NCBI GenBank assembly: GCA_964427855.1
Contig: CAYRVH010000004.1
Span: 1 to 64,000 of the forward strand
Direction of reading: 5' to 3'
DNA from: JAUPKT01 sp964427855
GTDB taxonomy: Bacteria; Desulfobacterota; Desulfomonilia; Desulfomonilales; Desulfomonilaceae
Length of the DNA stretch: 64,000 nt
Shown in pieces: positions 7,869 to 17,262 of the stretch. The translations under genes were made by a program, and so were the position numbers. Positions within the stretch are counted from its first letter, which is position 1. Every line of letters starts with the position of its first letter. The notes beneath the pieces were generated by a model, which saw only the letters and a program-made list of their open reading frames with translations, was not told where the DNA came from and did not search any database.

Positions 7869-8897
7869 TCAACGGACTATGTAGTCCTCTAAACCATCGC
7901 GCACAGACATGTGGAGCTGTTCTCCCAGTGCTGCCATGGGAAATGGACCGACCTGCTTCGTGTACACAACTGACTGGGAGGGCAGCTCCACGAGTTCGAC
8001 CGACGCTTCGCAGCCGTCGCCTTTCCTTGCCAACGAGACCAGCACGGCCAAAGACGCCCCACACTTTGCGTGTAGCTCAGACAAAAGCGCGCTCCTTGTC
8101 ATCGCGGTTACACCGGTCAGCCCCAATGTGCTCTGGACTGTGTGAGGGGCGAGGACTTTGAAATTGCTCTTTACTATTCCGGCAGGGCTCAGTTGTTCGT
8201 AAAGGGCGTCGATCTGCTCGGATGAAAGGGCATCCTTCCGAGAATTGAAACGAATCACGATAGCAGCTGAAGGCTTTTTCTTTGCTGCCCCCATGAGATT
8301 GATGGAACCTTTCGCGACCAACCCAGATGAGGAATTTTCCCAGTTTATGGGACTGAAGGCGACTACTTCTCCATTTTCTCTGGGAAAGGCCTCAATAAGC
8401 ACCAAGACAAGTACTGCGGCTGCCGCAGCGCCGATACCCATGAGCGGCATTCGAAGGCTTGTGACGATTTGTTCCGCATATGCAGCGAGCTGCTTGAACC
8501 ACGGAACTCCGTGAAACTCGTCCTGCCTTGAGGCGCACTCCTGCTGTATTGCAGCCCAGAGTTTGTCTGGAAGCCCGCGATGCGCCGGTTGTGACAATTC
8601 ATGAAACTCTTCGGCGCAGGACGGACAATGCTCAATATGGCGGCTTACACTCCCTGAACAATCGTGGCCGGAGATGGCATATTCCGCAAGCTCCCAGGGC
8701 TCCGGACAAAACACCTCTTTATGTGTCTTCAACAGGGACACGGTTCGGCGCAGCGTTTCGACTTCTTCACGACATTCCGCGCAGTCTTCAAGGTGATTCA
8801 TGACCAATGCCTTTGCGTGGGTAGGCAGCAGATCTTCAACGTATAAAAGCAGAAGATCTTTGGGATGAGGGCCCGGCGAACAGTATTGTGAGTTCAT
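7869..8897 (-). CDS. Transmembrane anti-sigma factor with two zinc-finger motifs
   Basis: A 342-residue single-pass membrane protein. The cytoplasmic part carries two H-x3-C-x2-C motifs of the zinc-binding anti-sigma type (H35/C39/C42 and H87/C91/C94); one is usual. A membrane helix spans about residues 150-171. The outer domain of about 170 residues has a stretch (CGASLAVLVSLARKGDGCEA) resembling FlgO/TolB-like periplasmic modules; this is only a resemblance. The ATG at 8897 forms an ATGA overlap with the sigma gene stop and has a GAGGGG site; a longer start at 8921 is less likely. It would hold its sigma factor inactive until a periplasmic signal arrives. Confidence 0.85.
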   Translation of the reverse strand: MNSQYCSPGPHPKDLLLLYVEDLLPTHAKALVMNHLEDCAECREEVETLRRTVSLLKTHKEVFCPEPWELAEYAISGHDCSGSVSRHIEHCPSCAEEFHELSQPAHRGLPDKLWAAIQQECASRQDEFHGVPWFKQLAAYAEQIVTSLRMPLMGIGAAAAAVLVLVLIEAFPRENGEVVAFSPINWENSSSGLVAKGSINLMGAAKKKPSAAIVIRFNSRKDALSSEQIDALYEQLSPAGIVKSNFKVLAPHTVQSTLGLTGVTAMTRSALLSELHAKCGASLAVLVSLARKGDGCEASVELVELPSQSVVYTKQVGPFPMAALGEQLHMSVRDGLEDYIVR

Positions 8898-9505
8898 TTC
8901 CGCGCCCCTCGTTGCATACACTTGTCGTATGCGCGACTCAATTGTTCAAGGCACCGTTTGGTCTGCACAGTAACGGTGTTTTCTTTGAGGCCAAGCATTT
9001 CTGAAATTTTTGCGAAGGGGAGGTCTTCGAAGTACCTGAGTTCTAGAAGTCGTCTGCAGCGATGGCCTATTTCTTCCAGGGAAGCCTTAAGGATGATGAC
9101 CGGCTCCTCTCTGGTGAGGAGTTGTTCTTGCGATGCGTCTGAGCACGTCATGAGGCGGCCTTCCTGCACATCTCCGATGAATTCAGTGATTGAGTGGTGT
9201 TCAGGCATCCGTTTTGAGGCGCATCTCTGCCGATAATGGCCGATGCAGACCCTTTGCGCCACGATGGAAACAAACTTGGACAATGCGTACGTGCCGTCAT
9301 AGTCCTTGAGTCCTTTCACCAATGCCAAAAATACACTCTGAGTGACGTCCTCTACCTCCTGTCGCGAAACGGCGGGTTGACGGATCACAATGGTCCTCAC
9401 GAGACGGACAAACCGGTGATAAAACATGTTCCAGGCTTCGTTGGATCCTGAGAGACACCGCCGGACAAGTGCGAGGTCTGGTTCGTCTTGGTTGCACGAG
9501 GCCAT
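8894..9505 (-). CDS. ECF-type RNA polymerase sigma factor
   Basis: A 203-residue sigma-70 family factor of extracytoplasmic-function type. Region 2 lies at about residues 25-90 (MFYHRFVRLVRTIV, EVEDVTQSVFLALVKGL). Region 4 lies at about 145-195, with helix-turn-helix RCRRLLELRYFEDLPFAKIS and LGLKENTVTVQTKRCLEQL. There is no sigma region 1.1 or 3, as expected. It is the first gene of a two-gene operon and is translationally coupled by ATGA overlap to its membrane anti-sigma factor. Such pairs usually autoregulate; I could not pick out a matching promoter. Confidence 0.92.
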   Translation of the reverse strand: MASCNQDEPDLALVRRCLSGSNEAWNMFYHRFVRLVRTIVIRQPAVSRQEVEDVTQSVFLALVKGLKDYDGTYALSKFVSIVAQRVCIGHYRQRCASKRMPEHHSITEFIGDVQEGRLMTCSDASQEQLLTREEPVIILKASLEEIGHRCRRLLELRYFEDLPFAKISEMLGLKENTVTVQTKRCLEQLSRAYDKCMQRGARK

Positions 9506-9597
9506 AACGTTTGCTCAGAAAAGAGGGAGATATGATATTTGATACTCTCATAATTACTACCTGACAGCAAGTACGAACCGGTCTCCACAGCTCACCA

Positions 9598-9632
9598 AAG
9601 TGGTTTCCTCAGAAGTTTTTTCGGGGCTTCAC
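9598..9632 (+). repeat. Short intergenic repeat R3, copy 1
   Basis: GTTTCCTCAGAAGTTTTTT followed by CGGGG is repeated with few changes at 12008-12042 (GTTTCCTCAGAAGCTTTTT, then AGCGGGG). Both copies are intergenic and in the same orientation. A looser inverted match lies near 47437-47472. Function unknown. Confidence 0.5.
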
Positions 9633-9799
9633 ACACCGCGTCGCTGCCTCCTGAAGACGTATATTCTATAGTGATCAGTAGCCAAATTTCCTCAAGTCTG
9701 ACAAAAAAGGCCCGCACCTCAAAGTGAAGTTGATACTTTTCGAGCAGCATGACCGTGGCGCGGCGCCGGGTTGGCGTTGTAGGGGCCTACAGGACAGCG

Positions 9800-10027
9800 T
9801 GATGCCCCACCCTGATAATTGATGGGTGGTTGTTCATTCATGCAGCGATGGATGGCGCTTGTTGGTTTTTGGGATGTGTGACCGTTCTCAAAAGGAATCA
9901 CAACATGGCCATGCGTCAGATTGTCATTCGCATGAAAATGGTAATCCAGAAAATACACCATGGATCACCGCTTTCGTGAGGATGACATAGCGGATCCATG
10001 CGCCGAATTCGTGATTCATTTCCGGAC
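9800..10027 (+). repeat. R2 intergenic repeat, copy b (full length)
   Basis: One of the two longest R2 copies. Order of blocks: CCACCCTGATAATTGATGGG, a CATGCAGCGATGGATGG stretch, GTTCTCAAAAGGAATCACAA, TTGTCATTCGCATGAAAATG, then CGCTTTCGTGAGGATGACA, and CGAATTCGTGATTCATTTC at the right edge. The copy at 47208-47429 has the same blocks in the same order. It is non-coding and fills most of the space between the sigma factor gene and tRNA-Leu. Confidence 0.7.
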
Positions 10028-10102
10028 CCCCTAAGAATGGGGAATACCCTCGCAGTTTCTGGGTTGACTTAAGGGGGGAAATCATGAAAAAATAGATGTT
10101 GG

Positions 10103-10189
10103 GCCGAAGTGGCGGAAGTGGTAGACGCGCCAGGTTCAGGGTCTGGTGGGCGTAAGCCTGTAGGAGTTCGAGTCTCCTCTTCGGCACCA
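10103..10189 (+). tRNA. tRNA-Leu (anticodon CAG)
   Basis: An 87-base gene with a complete cloverleaf. The acceptor arm pairs GCCGAAG with CTTCGGC, followed by discriminator A and an encoded CCA. The D arm is GCG...CGC. The anticodon stem pairs CCAGG with TCTGG around loop TTCAGGG, giving CAG. A long variable arm (class II, GGGCGTAAGCCT) and the T arm GGAGTTCGAGTCTCC confirm leucine identity. Confidence 0.96.
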
Positions 10190-10267
10190 AATGGTCATCA
10201 GTAGCGAGGTATGACCCAGCGAACCGCACACAAAAGGGGCGCGTCTGTTCATCTGGTCCCGCACAAT

Positions 10268-11041
10268 TCAAAGAAAAAAAACCGATTCCACAGGAAGCTT
10301 TTCAGAGAGTCTCGTTAAGGATGCGCGCAGCGCATTGAGCGAAGCGGCCAGGTCAGTCTCTGAAAATATCTCCATCGTCACGATGCCGTCGTAGTTGCGC
10401 GCCAAGAACTCGACGACCGGGTCCAATTGCTGAGGCGCCGCCATAGACAAACTTCGATGGTCCCTGTCCAATACTCCGTGGAGGTGGACTATCCGCGTCC
10501 GGTTCAACCGTTGCTCGAGAACTGGGACCGGGGCTCTCTCTGCCTTCCAGAGATGCCCGACATCAACGCAGGTAGAAACGGGCAAGGCCTCCAAGACGCA
10601 GTCTATAAATGATGTAGGTTCATGCTCCAGGTTCTCTACGCACAACAAGGTGGCATCTCGAGCGGCATCGACAAGGGCCTCCAACGACGACAACGCATTG
10701 GCCAATCGTGTTGACATGTTCATGTTGTCAGCGCAGTCAAGATGTACGACGTACCCTGCAGGCTGCAACCTGCGCGTCAAATCGATGACGCGCATCGCCT
10801 TGTGGATGTCGGGGTTTGCGCCAGCTAAAGCGAGATCGAGGGGAAGGTGAATCGTGTAGGACATCCCGCGGCAGCGACCCACCTCAGCGAGTTCCTCTAT
10901 CACTTCTGGATCTGGAATATTGCTCTCTTCATCGAACTCGAACAAAACGAGTTCGATATCCTGGACTTTCCCCGCTAACTTCTTCACATTCGTCAAGATG
11001 TCTGCGGGATAAATATAGGAGGTTGTTCCGAGCTTAAACAT
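10268..11041 (-). CDS. cbiR: TIM-barrel isomerase-like protein, probable cobamide-remodelling phosphodiesterase CbiR
   Basis: A 257-residue protein of the xylose isomerase-like TIM-barrel (AP endonuclease 2) superfamily. Blocks include KLGTTSYIYPADILTNV, ELVLFE, SYTIHLPLDL, YVVHLD, LCVENLEH, TCVDVGHLWK, RIVHLHGV and VTMEIFS; their His, Glu and Asp residues are typical metal ligands of the fold. The gene overlaps cobS by eight bases, the usual setting of CbiR, which removes the nucleotide loop of cobamides so that a different lower ligand can be attached. The ATG at 11041 is preferred, since the reading frame upstream of it lies inside cobS. The superfamily is certain; the CbiR function rests on the cobS neighbourhood and general sequence pattern. 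Confidence 0.72.
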   Translation of the reverse strand: MFKLGTTSYIYPADILTNVKKLAGKVQDIELVLFEFDEESNIPDPEVIEELAEVGRCRGMSYTIHLPLDLALAGANPDIHKAMRVIDLTRRLQPAGYVVHLDCADNMNMSTRLANALSSLEALVDAARDATLLCVENLEHEPTSFIDCVLEALPVSTCVDVGHLWKAERAPVPVLEQRLNRTRIVHLHGVLDRDHRSLSMAAPQQLDPVVEFLARNYDGIVTMEIFSETDLAASLNALRASLTRLSEKLPVESVFFL

Positions 11042-11768
11042 GCCCCAACCCGACAGAGGCTGCCACCGCGATGACGCACTCCGAGAGCTCGCACGTTGCG
11101 CCAATGACGTCCCCGGTGACCACGGTTAATCGTCTGAGGGCAAATCTCTTGAACCAGACGGATGCCACGTATGCACACACCGTTGCCGCCATTCCTAGAA
11201 GACCTGAATAGATGACTACTAGTGCCGTTATGGCCAACGCCCCTATGACTACTCGTGGAGACAACGATTCAATAAGCGTGGCGGCCATGCCTGCACCGAC
11301 GTGAGGGGAGCGCAATGCCACCAAGAGCATGACAGCGCGCCCGACCACCGGCGCGAGAAAAAGCATCCGTGCGGGAAAGGCGTCGCAAGCCAGCGCTGCC
11401 GCTTTCAATGCGAAAAGACTGACCAATGCAATGGCTCCGAAAGTCCCGATGCGAGAATCTTTCATGATAAGGAGTCGCTCCTGTGGCGCCACAGGAGCGG
11501 GGAGGCTGTCCCAGCAATCCACCCATCCGTCTATGTGAAGCCCCCCCGTCAAGAAAATCCAAAGGATAACGACAAGGAGCGCCCGTAAGAGAGGAGGAAA
11601 CATGCCTTTAAGCATGTGATCTACAGCGACCAAAATGATTCCTATCACCGCCCCCACAATCGGGAACGCCCACGCTGATTGCCCGAGCCTGGCAAAACTT
11701 CCTTGGTCTAGGTCTCTCAGCCTGAAAATGGTGAGAAACCCCATGGCGTCGAGGAATGCTTTCAGCAT
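11034..11768 (-). CDS. cobS: Adenosylcobinamide-GDP ribazoletransferase (cobalamin synthase)
   Basis: A 244-residue integral membrane protein that joins adenosylcobinamide-GDP to alpha-ribazole (phosphate), the last assembly step of B12. Family signatures are present: TGGLHIDGWVDCWDS near residue 75 and the metal/phosphate motif MKDSRIGTFGAIAL near residue 100. Several hydrophobic helices follow, and the length is normal. It forms an operon with the downstream cbiR-like gene. Its upstream region carries a possible degenerate cobalamin riboswitch. Together with cbiR it suggests salvage or remodelling of external corrinoids, which the IcmF mutase and the B12-binding radical SAM protein in this window would need. 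Confidence 0.95.
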   Translation of the reverse strand: MLKAFLDAMGFLTIFRLRDLDQGSFARLGQSAWAFPIVGAVIGIILVAVDHMLKGMFPPLLRALLVVILWIFLTGGLHIDGWVDCWDSLPAPVAPQERLLIMKDSRIGTFGAIALVSLFALKAAALACDAFPARMLFLAPVVGRAVMLLVALRSPHVGAGMAATLIESLSPRVVIGALAITALVVIYSGLLGMAATVCAYVASVWFKRFALRRLTVVTGDVIGATCELSECVIAVAASVGLGHV

Positions 11769-11821
11769 GATATTCTTCTCCGGGTGAAGGTCTCTTTGAG
11801 TCCCTGAAAGCTGGGGGTGAA

Positions 11822-11925
11822 GGGCAAAGCCCCAGTCTCGTGGCGAAGATCGGACGCGTCGAGCAATCCATCATTATTCCAGTTGCGGCGAACGGCTTTC
11901 ACGCAAAGGCGTCTAAGAATGTCGC
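11822..11925 (-). promoter_or_regulatory. Possible degenerate cobalamin riboswitch before cobS
   Basis: On the minus strand the leader of cobS contains, in order, GCGTGAAAGCCG, CCGCAACTGG (from 11888 down to 11879) and TTCGCCACGAGACTGGGGC (about 11846 to 11828). These resemble the conserved cobalamin-riboswitch order GTGAAA..CCG, CCCGCAACTG and the closing (C)CAGGAGACC(TG)CC box, but the last box is altered. It lies 54 bp before the start of a B12 synthesis gene. A covariance search is needed to confirm it. Confidence 0.5.
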
Positions 11926-12007
11926 TCGTGTATTGGCGTCGAGAGAAAAAACCACTATGATTGCTATATGGAATCAATACTCTGTATGGAGCTGCTGTCG
12001 TGCACAA

Positions 12008-12042
12008 TGGCCAGGGTTTCCTCAGAAGCTTTTTAGCGGGGG
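12008..12042 (+). repeat. Short intergenic repeat R3, copy 2
   Basis: GTTTCCTCAGAAGCTTTTT followed by AGCGGGG, matching the copy at 9598-9632 in the same orientation. It lies in the non-coding gap between cobS and the hybrid kinase. No function can be assigned. Confidence 0.5.
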
Positions 12043-12197
12043 GACATCGCCGGCGGGCTCCAGGGCCCCGTCAATGTCATAGCAGATGTCGATGAAGAGG
12101 ACAATCAGCAGTGCTCTTTCTCTGGAACATCTCGTGTATAGGAAACGAGAAGATGCGCGTTCGACTGCACACGAGCAAACAATAGCGAGGTTCAGCA

Positions 12198-15100
12198 ATG
12201 GCCACTGGGCCTCTCACTGAGCAGAAGATGCATCTCGAGCCGACACATACGACCCAAAGGCTTATCCGTAGGACTGGGAGTTTTGCCAGGTCCAGACGGC
12301 TCCTTGCAACCATCGTTCTAGTTCTCTCCGTGGCATGCATTACCATGGCGCATCGATTCCACTTGACGCACGAGAACTTTATCCCTTCCCAGGCCGTCGC
12401 TCTCGCAACCTTTGTGACATTCTTCGTCTCCATTTTGATCGTCCTCGTCGCTGCCGTACGAGCGCTCCAAGAAATGAGACAAGTTCACCACGAACTGAAG
12501 GCGACTCGCGACGCACTCGACCGGCAAATTCTCTATAGGGGCGCCGAGTTAGAGCGAAAGACAAGCCAATTGGAGCGAGAAATCGAGGAGAGGAAGCGGA
12601 TACAAGAAGAATTAGCTGAGAGCGAGCAGCGGTATCGCGCGTTTGTGGAGAATGCCACTGACATCATCTATCGGACCGATCCTGTGGGTTTTTTTACCTT
12701 TGTGAACCCTGTAGCGGCGCGGATCATGGGCGTACCCGCGGAGAAGATTATCGGCAGACATTATCTTGAATTAATGCACCCATCCTATAGAGAGAGCGCG
12801 GCGCGTTTCTACTCTCGCCAATTTGTGAAGAAAATCCCNNNNNNNNNNTGAATTCCCCATCACGGATGCCACGGGCAACACCGTCTGGTTGGGCCAGAAT
12901 GTGCAGTTGATCCTCAGCGGAGAGGAAGTGATAGGATTCCAGGCCATAGCACGCGACATCACGGATCGAAAAACAGCCGAGGAACAACTGGCATGGAAAG
13001 AGGCATTGCTGAGGCACATGTCTGCGTGCTCCCCTCTCGGCTTCTATGTCGTTGATGAGAATACAAATGGCATTCTCTATTTCAACAAGCAGTTTATCGA
13101 GTTGTGGGGCATAGAAGCTCTCGAGGCAGACCTTCTCCTCGGGAAACTGAGTCATCGGGAGATTCACGAAGCCCTATCAGGCGTCACCAAAACAGAAAGC
13201 CCACCGAAAAAAGGGCTAGAAGGGGCCTCTGCTGAAGATCCAAAGAAGTTCCGTGAAACCGAGATCGAGTTGAAAGAGGGCAGAACAATTCGGTGTTTAG
13301 AAACGACCGTTCAAGACGAAAAAGGGACTTATTTCGGCAGGCTCTTCGGGTACGAGGACATCACCGAACGAAAAAAAGATTTGGAGAATCTCCGACACGC
13401 CAATGAACTAAAAGAGAGAATCCTCGAGGTTGCTGCCACAGCAATTTTTACGGTGAACAAGGACCAGGTTATTACCAGCGTCAACAGTCGCTTTACAGAA
13501 ATAACTGGATATTCTGCGGAAGACACAGTGGGGCAGCCTTGCTTTTCCTTCTTCGAGCCATCCTGCCATCCGGTATGCGGCTTGGCCCCTTCTCTGAACG
13601 AGGCTCCCGTCCAAATGGCAGCGTGCAAGATTAAGGCCAAGGATGGCCGGATATTGACCGTCCTCAAGAACAGCGGCGTCATCAAAGACCAGCAAGGAAT
13701 AGTGGTAGGCGCGATAGAATCATTTCTTGAAGTCACAGAGCTCATCGAGGCCCGAGAGAAGGCCGAAGAGGCGAACAAGGCCAAGAGTCTGTTCCTTGCC
13801 AACATGAGCCATGAGATCAGGACGCCGATGAACGGGATTATCGGTATGACAGAACTGGCTCTGGCTACGCCGTTGACAGATGAACAACGCGATTACTTGA
13901 CCTCGGTGCTGGAATCTGCTGACTCGCTTATGAGGATTATCAACGACATCCTAGATTTTTCGAAAATTGAGGCAGGAAAACTCGATCTGGATGAGACATC
14001 GTTCGATCTTCGACAGATGGTGGATGAGTCATTGGCCACGCTCTCGCCGCAAGCTTATAAAAAAGGCCTGGAATTGATATCAGACGTGCGTCCCGAGGTC
14101 CCGGAATACATTGTGTCTGACAGCGGCAGGCTCCGTCAGGTGATTCTGAATCTCGTGGGCAATGCCATAAAGTTCACGGAAAAAGGCGAGGTGGTTCTCC
14201 GAGTCGCGGTCGAGCCAGGAGATAACGGCCAATCAATCCTGCATTTCGAAGTCTCGGATACAGGGATAGGTATTCCACAGGACAAGTTCGAGACAATCTT
14301 CTCCGTGTTCGAGCAGGTGGACAATTCTTCCACCAGACGCTTTGGAGGGACAGGTCTGGGATTGGCGATCAGTTCGAAACTGGTCGAGCGTATGGGAGGC
14401 CGGATCTGGGTCGAAAGTGAAGTAGGGAAGGGCAGCACCTTTCATTTTACCCTGCCCATTACCTTGTCGCGCGTAGTCCATCAGGCGGAACATATTGTGA
14501 AACGACTTCCCAAAGGGTTGCGAGTCCTTGTTGTTGACGACAATTCGACGAATAGAAAAGTGCTGCAAGATACCTTGAAAAACTGGGGGCTGAATTGCAG
14601 GGTGGCGTCGGATCCGCTCCAGGCGATCTCGATACTTCAGACTGCACACACGTCTGGCGCGCCGTATGACCTCCTCTTGTTGGACGCACATATGCCAGGC
14701 CGTGACGGCTTTCAAATTGTCGAAAAGCTGAGGAATCATGTAGAACTGGATAAGCTGCCCGTCATTTTGATGACTTCTAGTTCGATGCGAGGGGACGCCG
14801 AAAAAGCTCGCCGCCTTGGCATCAAGGCTTTTGTCACGAAACCTGTGAAGCAAAAGCTCCTCTACCGACTCATTGAACAAGCCGCGGGGCAGTCGAGTAC
14901 GCCGCCCCAACCACTTACGCCGTCAATAGACTCCCATGAGCCGAAAACCACCAAGCCCCTCCGTGTGCTTCTTGTGGAGGACAATCCGGTCAATAGAAAG
15001 GTGGCTACCCGCATGTTGGAAAAATGCGGCCACACGGTGGAAGCCGTGGAAAACGGTCGAGACGCTGTTGAAGTAAGCCGTGAAAATCGTTTTGACGTCA

Positions 15101-15324
15101 TTTTTATGGACGTGCAAATGCCCGAGATGGACGGACATGAAGCCACCGCGCGGATTCGGGCCTACGAACGCGAGAAGGGCGTTCACACGCCGATCATTGC
15201 TATGACCGCCCACGCCCGAGACGAAGATCGCCAGCGATGCCTTGAAGCAGGGATGGATGACTATATCCCGAAGCCAATAGACCAGAATCGCCTACGCGCC
15301 GTATTGCAACGCGTTGCGTCGTGA
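12198..15324 (+). CDS. PAS-rich hybrid sensor histidine kinase with two receiver domains (split by assembly gap)
   Basis: One gene interrupted by ten N at 12839-12848. The N-terminal part has two membrane helices (about residues 35-55 and 66-90), a coiled coil and PAS 1. The frame resumes at 12850 (EFPITDATG...VWLGQNV), the end of the same PAS domain. PAS 2 and PAS 3 follow, then HisKA with NMSHEIRTPMNG (His codon at 13810), an ATPase domain, receiver 1 (LLLLDAHMP, Asp codon at 14683) and receiver 2 (FMDVQMPEMDG, Asp codon at 15109). A BarA/LuxQ-like phosphorelay is implied, though no HPt domain is fused; an HPt protein is encoded at 31483-31812. The signal is unknown. Confidence 0.9.
12839..12848. 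other. Assembly gap (10 N) inside a kinase gene
   Basis: Ten undetermined bases. The reading frame before the gap (codons starting at positions divisible by three) differs from the frame after it. If the gene is intact, the true number of missing bases must be a multiple of three, such as 9 or 12, not 10. Confidence 0.95.
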
Positions 15325-15846
15325 TCTCCCCAAGAAATGGGACGGGGTTTCACGGCTTTCCTGCCTGAACTCCCAAGGAGGAACTGGATGCGGATGCGAC
15401 CACACCCCGATCTTTTTACCACGCGCCTCCTTTTCTAATTTGGCCAACTCTCTTTCGTTCGGCGCATATCTCTTATACCACCACGCCAATCCTGCTGCGA
15501 CGAGGTTCTTGTTGAGGTTTGTCCCATTCACGGAGACCCATGCCACCAGTCGCCCGTATGCATCCTGGTCCACAGGAGTCACATGAACGATCTTGCCGTA
15601 CGCATGTTCGCTGGTGAAGGTTTTGGCCGCCCGATAAAAATCCTGTCCACGCTCAGGGCAGTCTATGCCGTAAAGTCTAATTCGGACAGGTTTTCCCTGT
15701 TTGAGCACGGTGATCGTATCTCCGTCTGCAACCCCGATGCATTTGCCGGTGAACGTCTCGCCGCTGGAACAGGACACGATCGCGACGAGAAAAAAAACAA
15801 GAACGCCTCCCCGAAGCAGGCGCGCTGCCCTCGCCTGACGCATCAT
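15292..15846 (-). CDS. Thermonuclease-family (SNase-like) lipoprotein
   Basis: A staphylococcal-nuclease-fold protein of about 184 residues. The ATG at 15846 gives a good lipoprotein signal (MMRQARAARLLRGGVLVFFLVAIVSC) with Cys at its end; a start at 15906 would overlap the preceding gene. The nuclease core shows GVADGDTITVLKQGKPVRIRLYGIDCPE, including the Asp-Gly-Asp and Arg catalytic region, then YGRLVAWVSVNGTNLNKNLVAAGLAWWYKRYAPN. It probably cleaves DNA or RNA outside the inner membrane, attached by lipid. Its 3' end overlaps the kinase gene tail-to-tail by 33 bp. Confidence 0.88.
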   Translation of the reverse strand: MMRQARAARLLRGGVLVFFLVAIVSCSSGETFTGKCIGVADGDTITVLKQGKPVRIRLYGIDCPERGQDFYRAAKTFTSEHAYGKIVHVTPVDQDAYGRLVAWVSVNGTNLNKNLVAAGLAWWYKRYAPNERELAKLEKEARGKKIGVWSHPHPVPPWEFRQESRETPSHFLGRSRRNALQYGA

Positions 15847-15877
15847 CGTGGATATCTGACCGAACGAATCTCTGTAT

Positions 15878-17119
15878 TCAGTCTGGGGCATGGCTGGTGG
15901 AGACATGAGAGATCATCAATGAGTGCATGGTCTCAGCAACGAGCGTGGTAAATTCAGGGTCGTTAATGTGGTGGTTCACTTCAACGATGTGTATGCTGCC
16001 GTTCAGTTGGGACCTTAGCTGGTCCACAAAGTAGAGGTTGGTCTCAGGCTCAAAAAGCGGCGCGCCCTCCTGATCTGCTTCGGAGAAGCCGCGCACGGGA
16101 ACGAGGATTTTTACCGGTCCTCGTGCGCGGGCGAGCTTCTCTGCGATGATCTCCGCAAGACGTTTCATGTCGTCCCGGTTTGTTCGAACGCCTGATCGGA
16201 AGTCATACCAAAATATTTTTCGGCCTTTGGCTGCCGGCGGCATGTTAAGAACTGAATCAAACTCCAGCACTATGCAGTCCAAGCCCCCTGGAACGATCAC
16301 CTGGGGCAGCCCCATTTTGCCTGCTGTCTCGAGTCTTTCTGGTCCTATGCCCCCACAATAGCCCCCATACAGAGCATCTGCAAACTCATGGAGCGCAAAG
16401 TCGAGCACCCCCTGTATGATCCCCTGCGAGACCAGGTCCTCCAGGGCCATGCCGCCTGTCCCGTTCGCGTGAAATGGGACGACTTCGTAGCCAAGACGCT
16501 CCAGCGCCGCCTTTGCCTGCATCGCCCCTTGGGTGATAAAACCAAAAGACGTCAAGCCCACAATGGGTCTTTCAGATCGCACCTGGGTCGTCTCTGAGGC
16601 CATGTGGCTTATGGCGGCCGCCGCATTGGCGAGGATCTTTCTCGTCACGGCATTGAGCCCCAATAAGTCGGCGACAGAATGCATCACCGTGATGTCTTTC
16701 GTCCCGACCAACGTACTCATATCTCGAGAGGCCACAGTCGAGACCATGAGTTTCGGGACTCCCAGCGGCAGAGCCCGCATGACGCCCATGCCGATGTGCG
16801 TCCCCGTACCTCCGCCCACAGAAATGATACCCGCAATCTTTCCCTCACGGTAAAGGTCATCCACGATTCGAGACGCGCCTCGGATCATCGTCTCTACGGC
16901 AAGCCTGCGATCTTTCCGGTCCTCTAATTCGGCCATACTCCCCCCCGCCGCCTCCGCCACCTTCATGCGCGGAATATCGGCTTCTATCATCGGGGGATCT
17001 AGAGTGCCAACGTCGATCACCAGCGTTGATCTGCCATATTGCGAAATACGGTCTCGCAGATATGCGATCTCCTCGCCTTTTGTGTCCAACGTGCCTACCA
17101 AGACCACATCTCTGCCCAT
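15878..17119 (-). CDS. Tm-1-like ATP-binding-domain protein (UPF0261), paralogue 1
   Basis: A 413-residue UPF0261 protein, the bacterial relatives of the N-terminal ATP-binding region of tomato Tm-1. Diagnostic blocks are VLVGTLDTKGEEIAYLRD at the start, GIISVGGGTGTHIGMGVMRALPLGVPKLMVST around residue 100, GKMGLPQVIVPGGLD around 275 and the C-terminal EVNHHINDPEF. The family function in bacteria is unknown. It is downstream of the LysR regulator on the same strand, and a second paralogue (26431-27675) sits inside the phenol cluster on the other side. Their shared placement suggests a link to aromatic metabolism; this is inference. Confidence 0.9.
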   Translation of the reverse strand: MGRDVVLVGTLDTKGEEIAYLRDRISQYGRSTLVIDVGTLDPPMIEADIPRMKVAEAAGGSMAELEDRKDRRLAVETMIRGASRIVDDLYREGKIAGIISVGGGTGTHIGMGVMRALPLGVPKLMVSTVASRDMSTLVGTKDITVMHSVADLLGLNAVTRKILANAAAAISHMASETTQVRSERPIVGLTSFGFITQGAMQAKAALERLGYEVVPFHANGTGGMALEDLVSQGIIQGVLDFALHEFADALYGGYCGGIGPERLETAGKMGLPQVIVPGGLDCIVLEFDSVLNMPPAAKGRKIFWYDFRSGVRTNRDDMKRLAEIIAEKLARARGPVKILVPVRGFSEADQEGAPLFEPETNLYFVDQLRSQLNGSIHIVEVNHHINDPEFTTLVAETMHSLMISHVSTSHAPD

Positions 17120-17262
17120 TCAAAACCCCTTTTCAAGTCGAAACAGCAAGGCCGTTCAACGGACTAATATAACATTTATCTCCCGTAATCTTTGTTGTTC
17201 TCCATGAGAATGTGAGACAGAGCGGCAACCACTACAATGCAGCAGGAAAAGAGGCGCCGGCT

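Noticed and set aside
9924..10271. 115-codon minus-strand frame between the CbiR-like gene and the sigma gene
   Set aside because: It runs through tRNA-Leu and through an R2 repeat, so it cannot be a normal gene.
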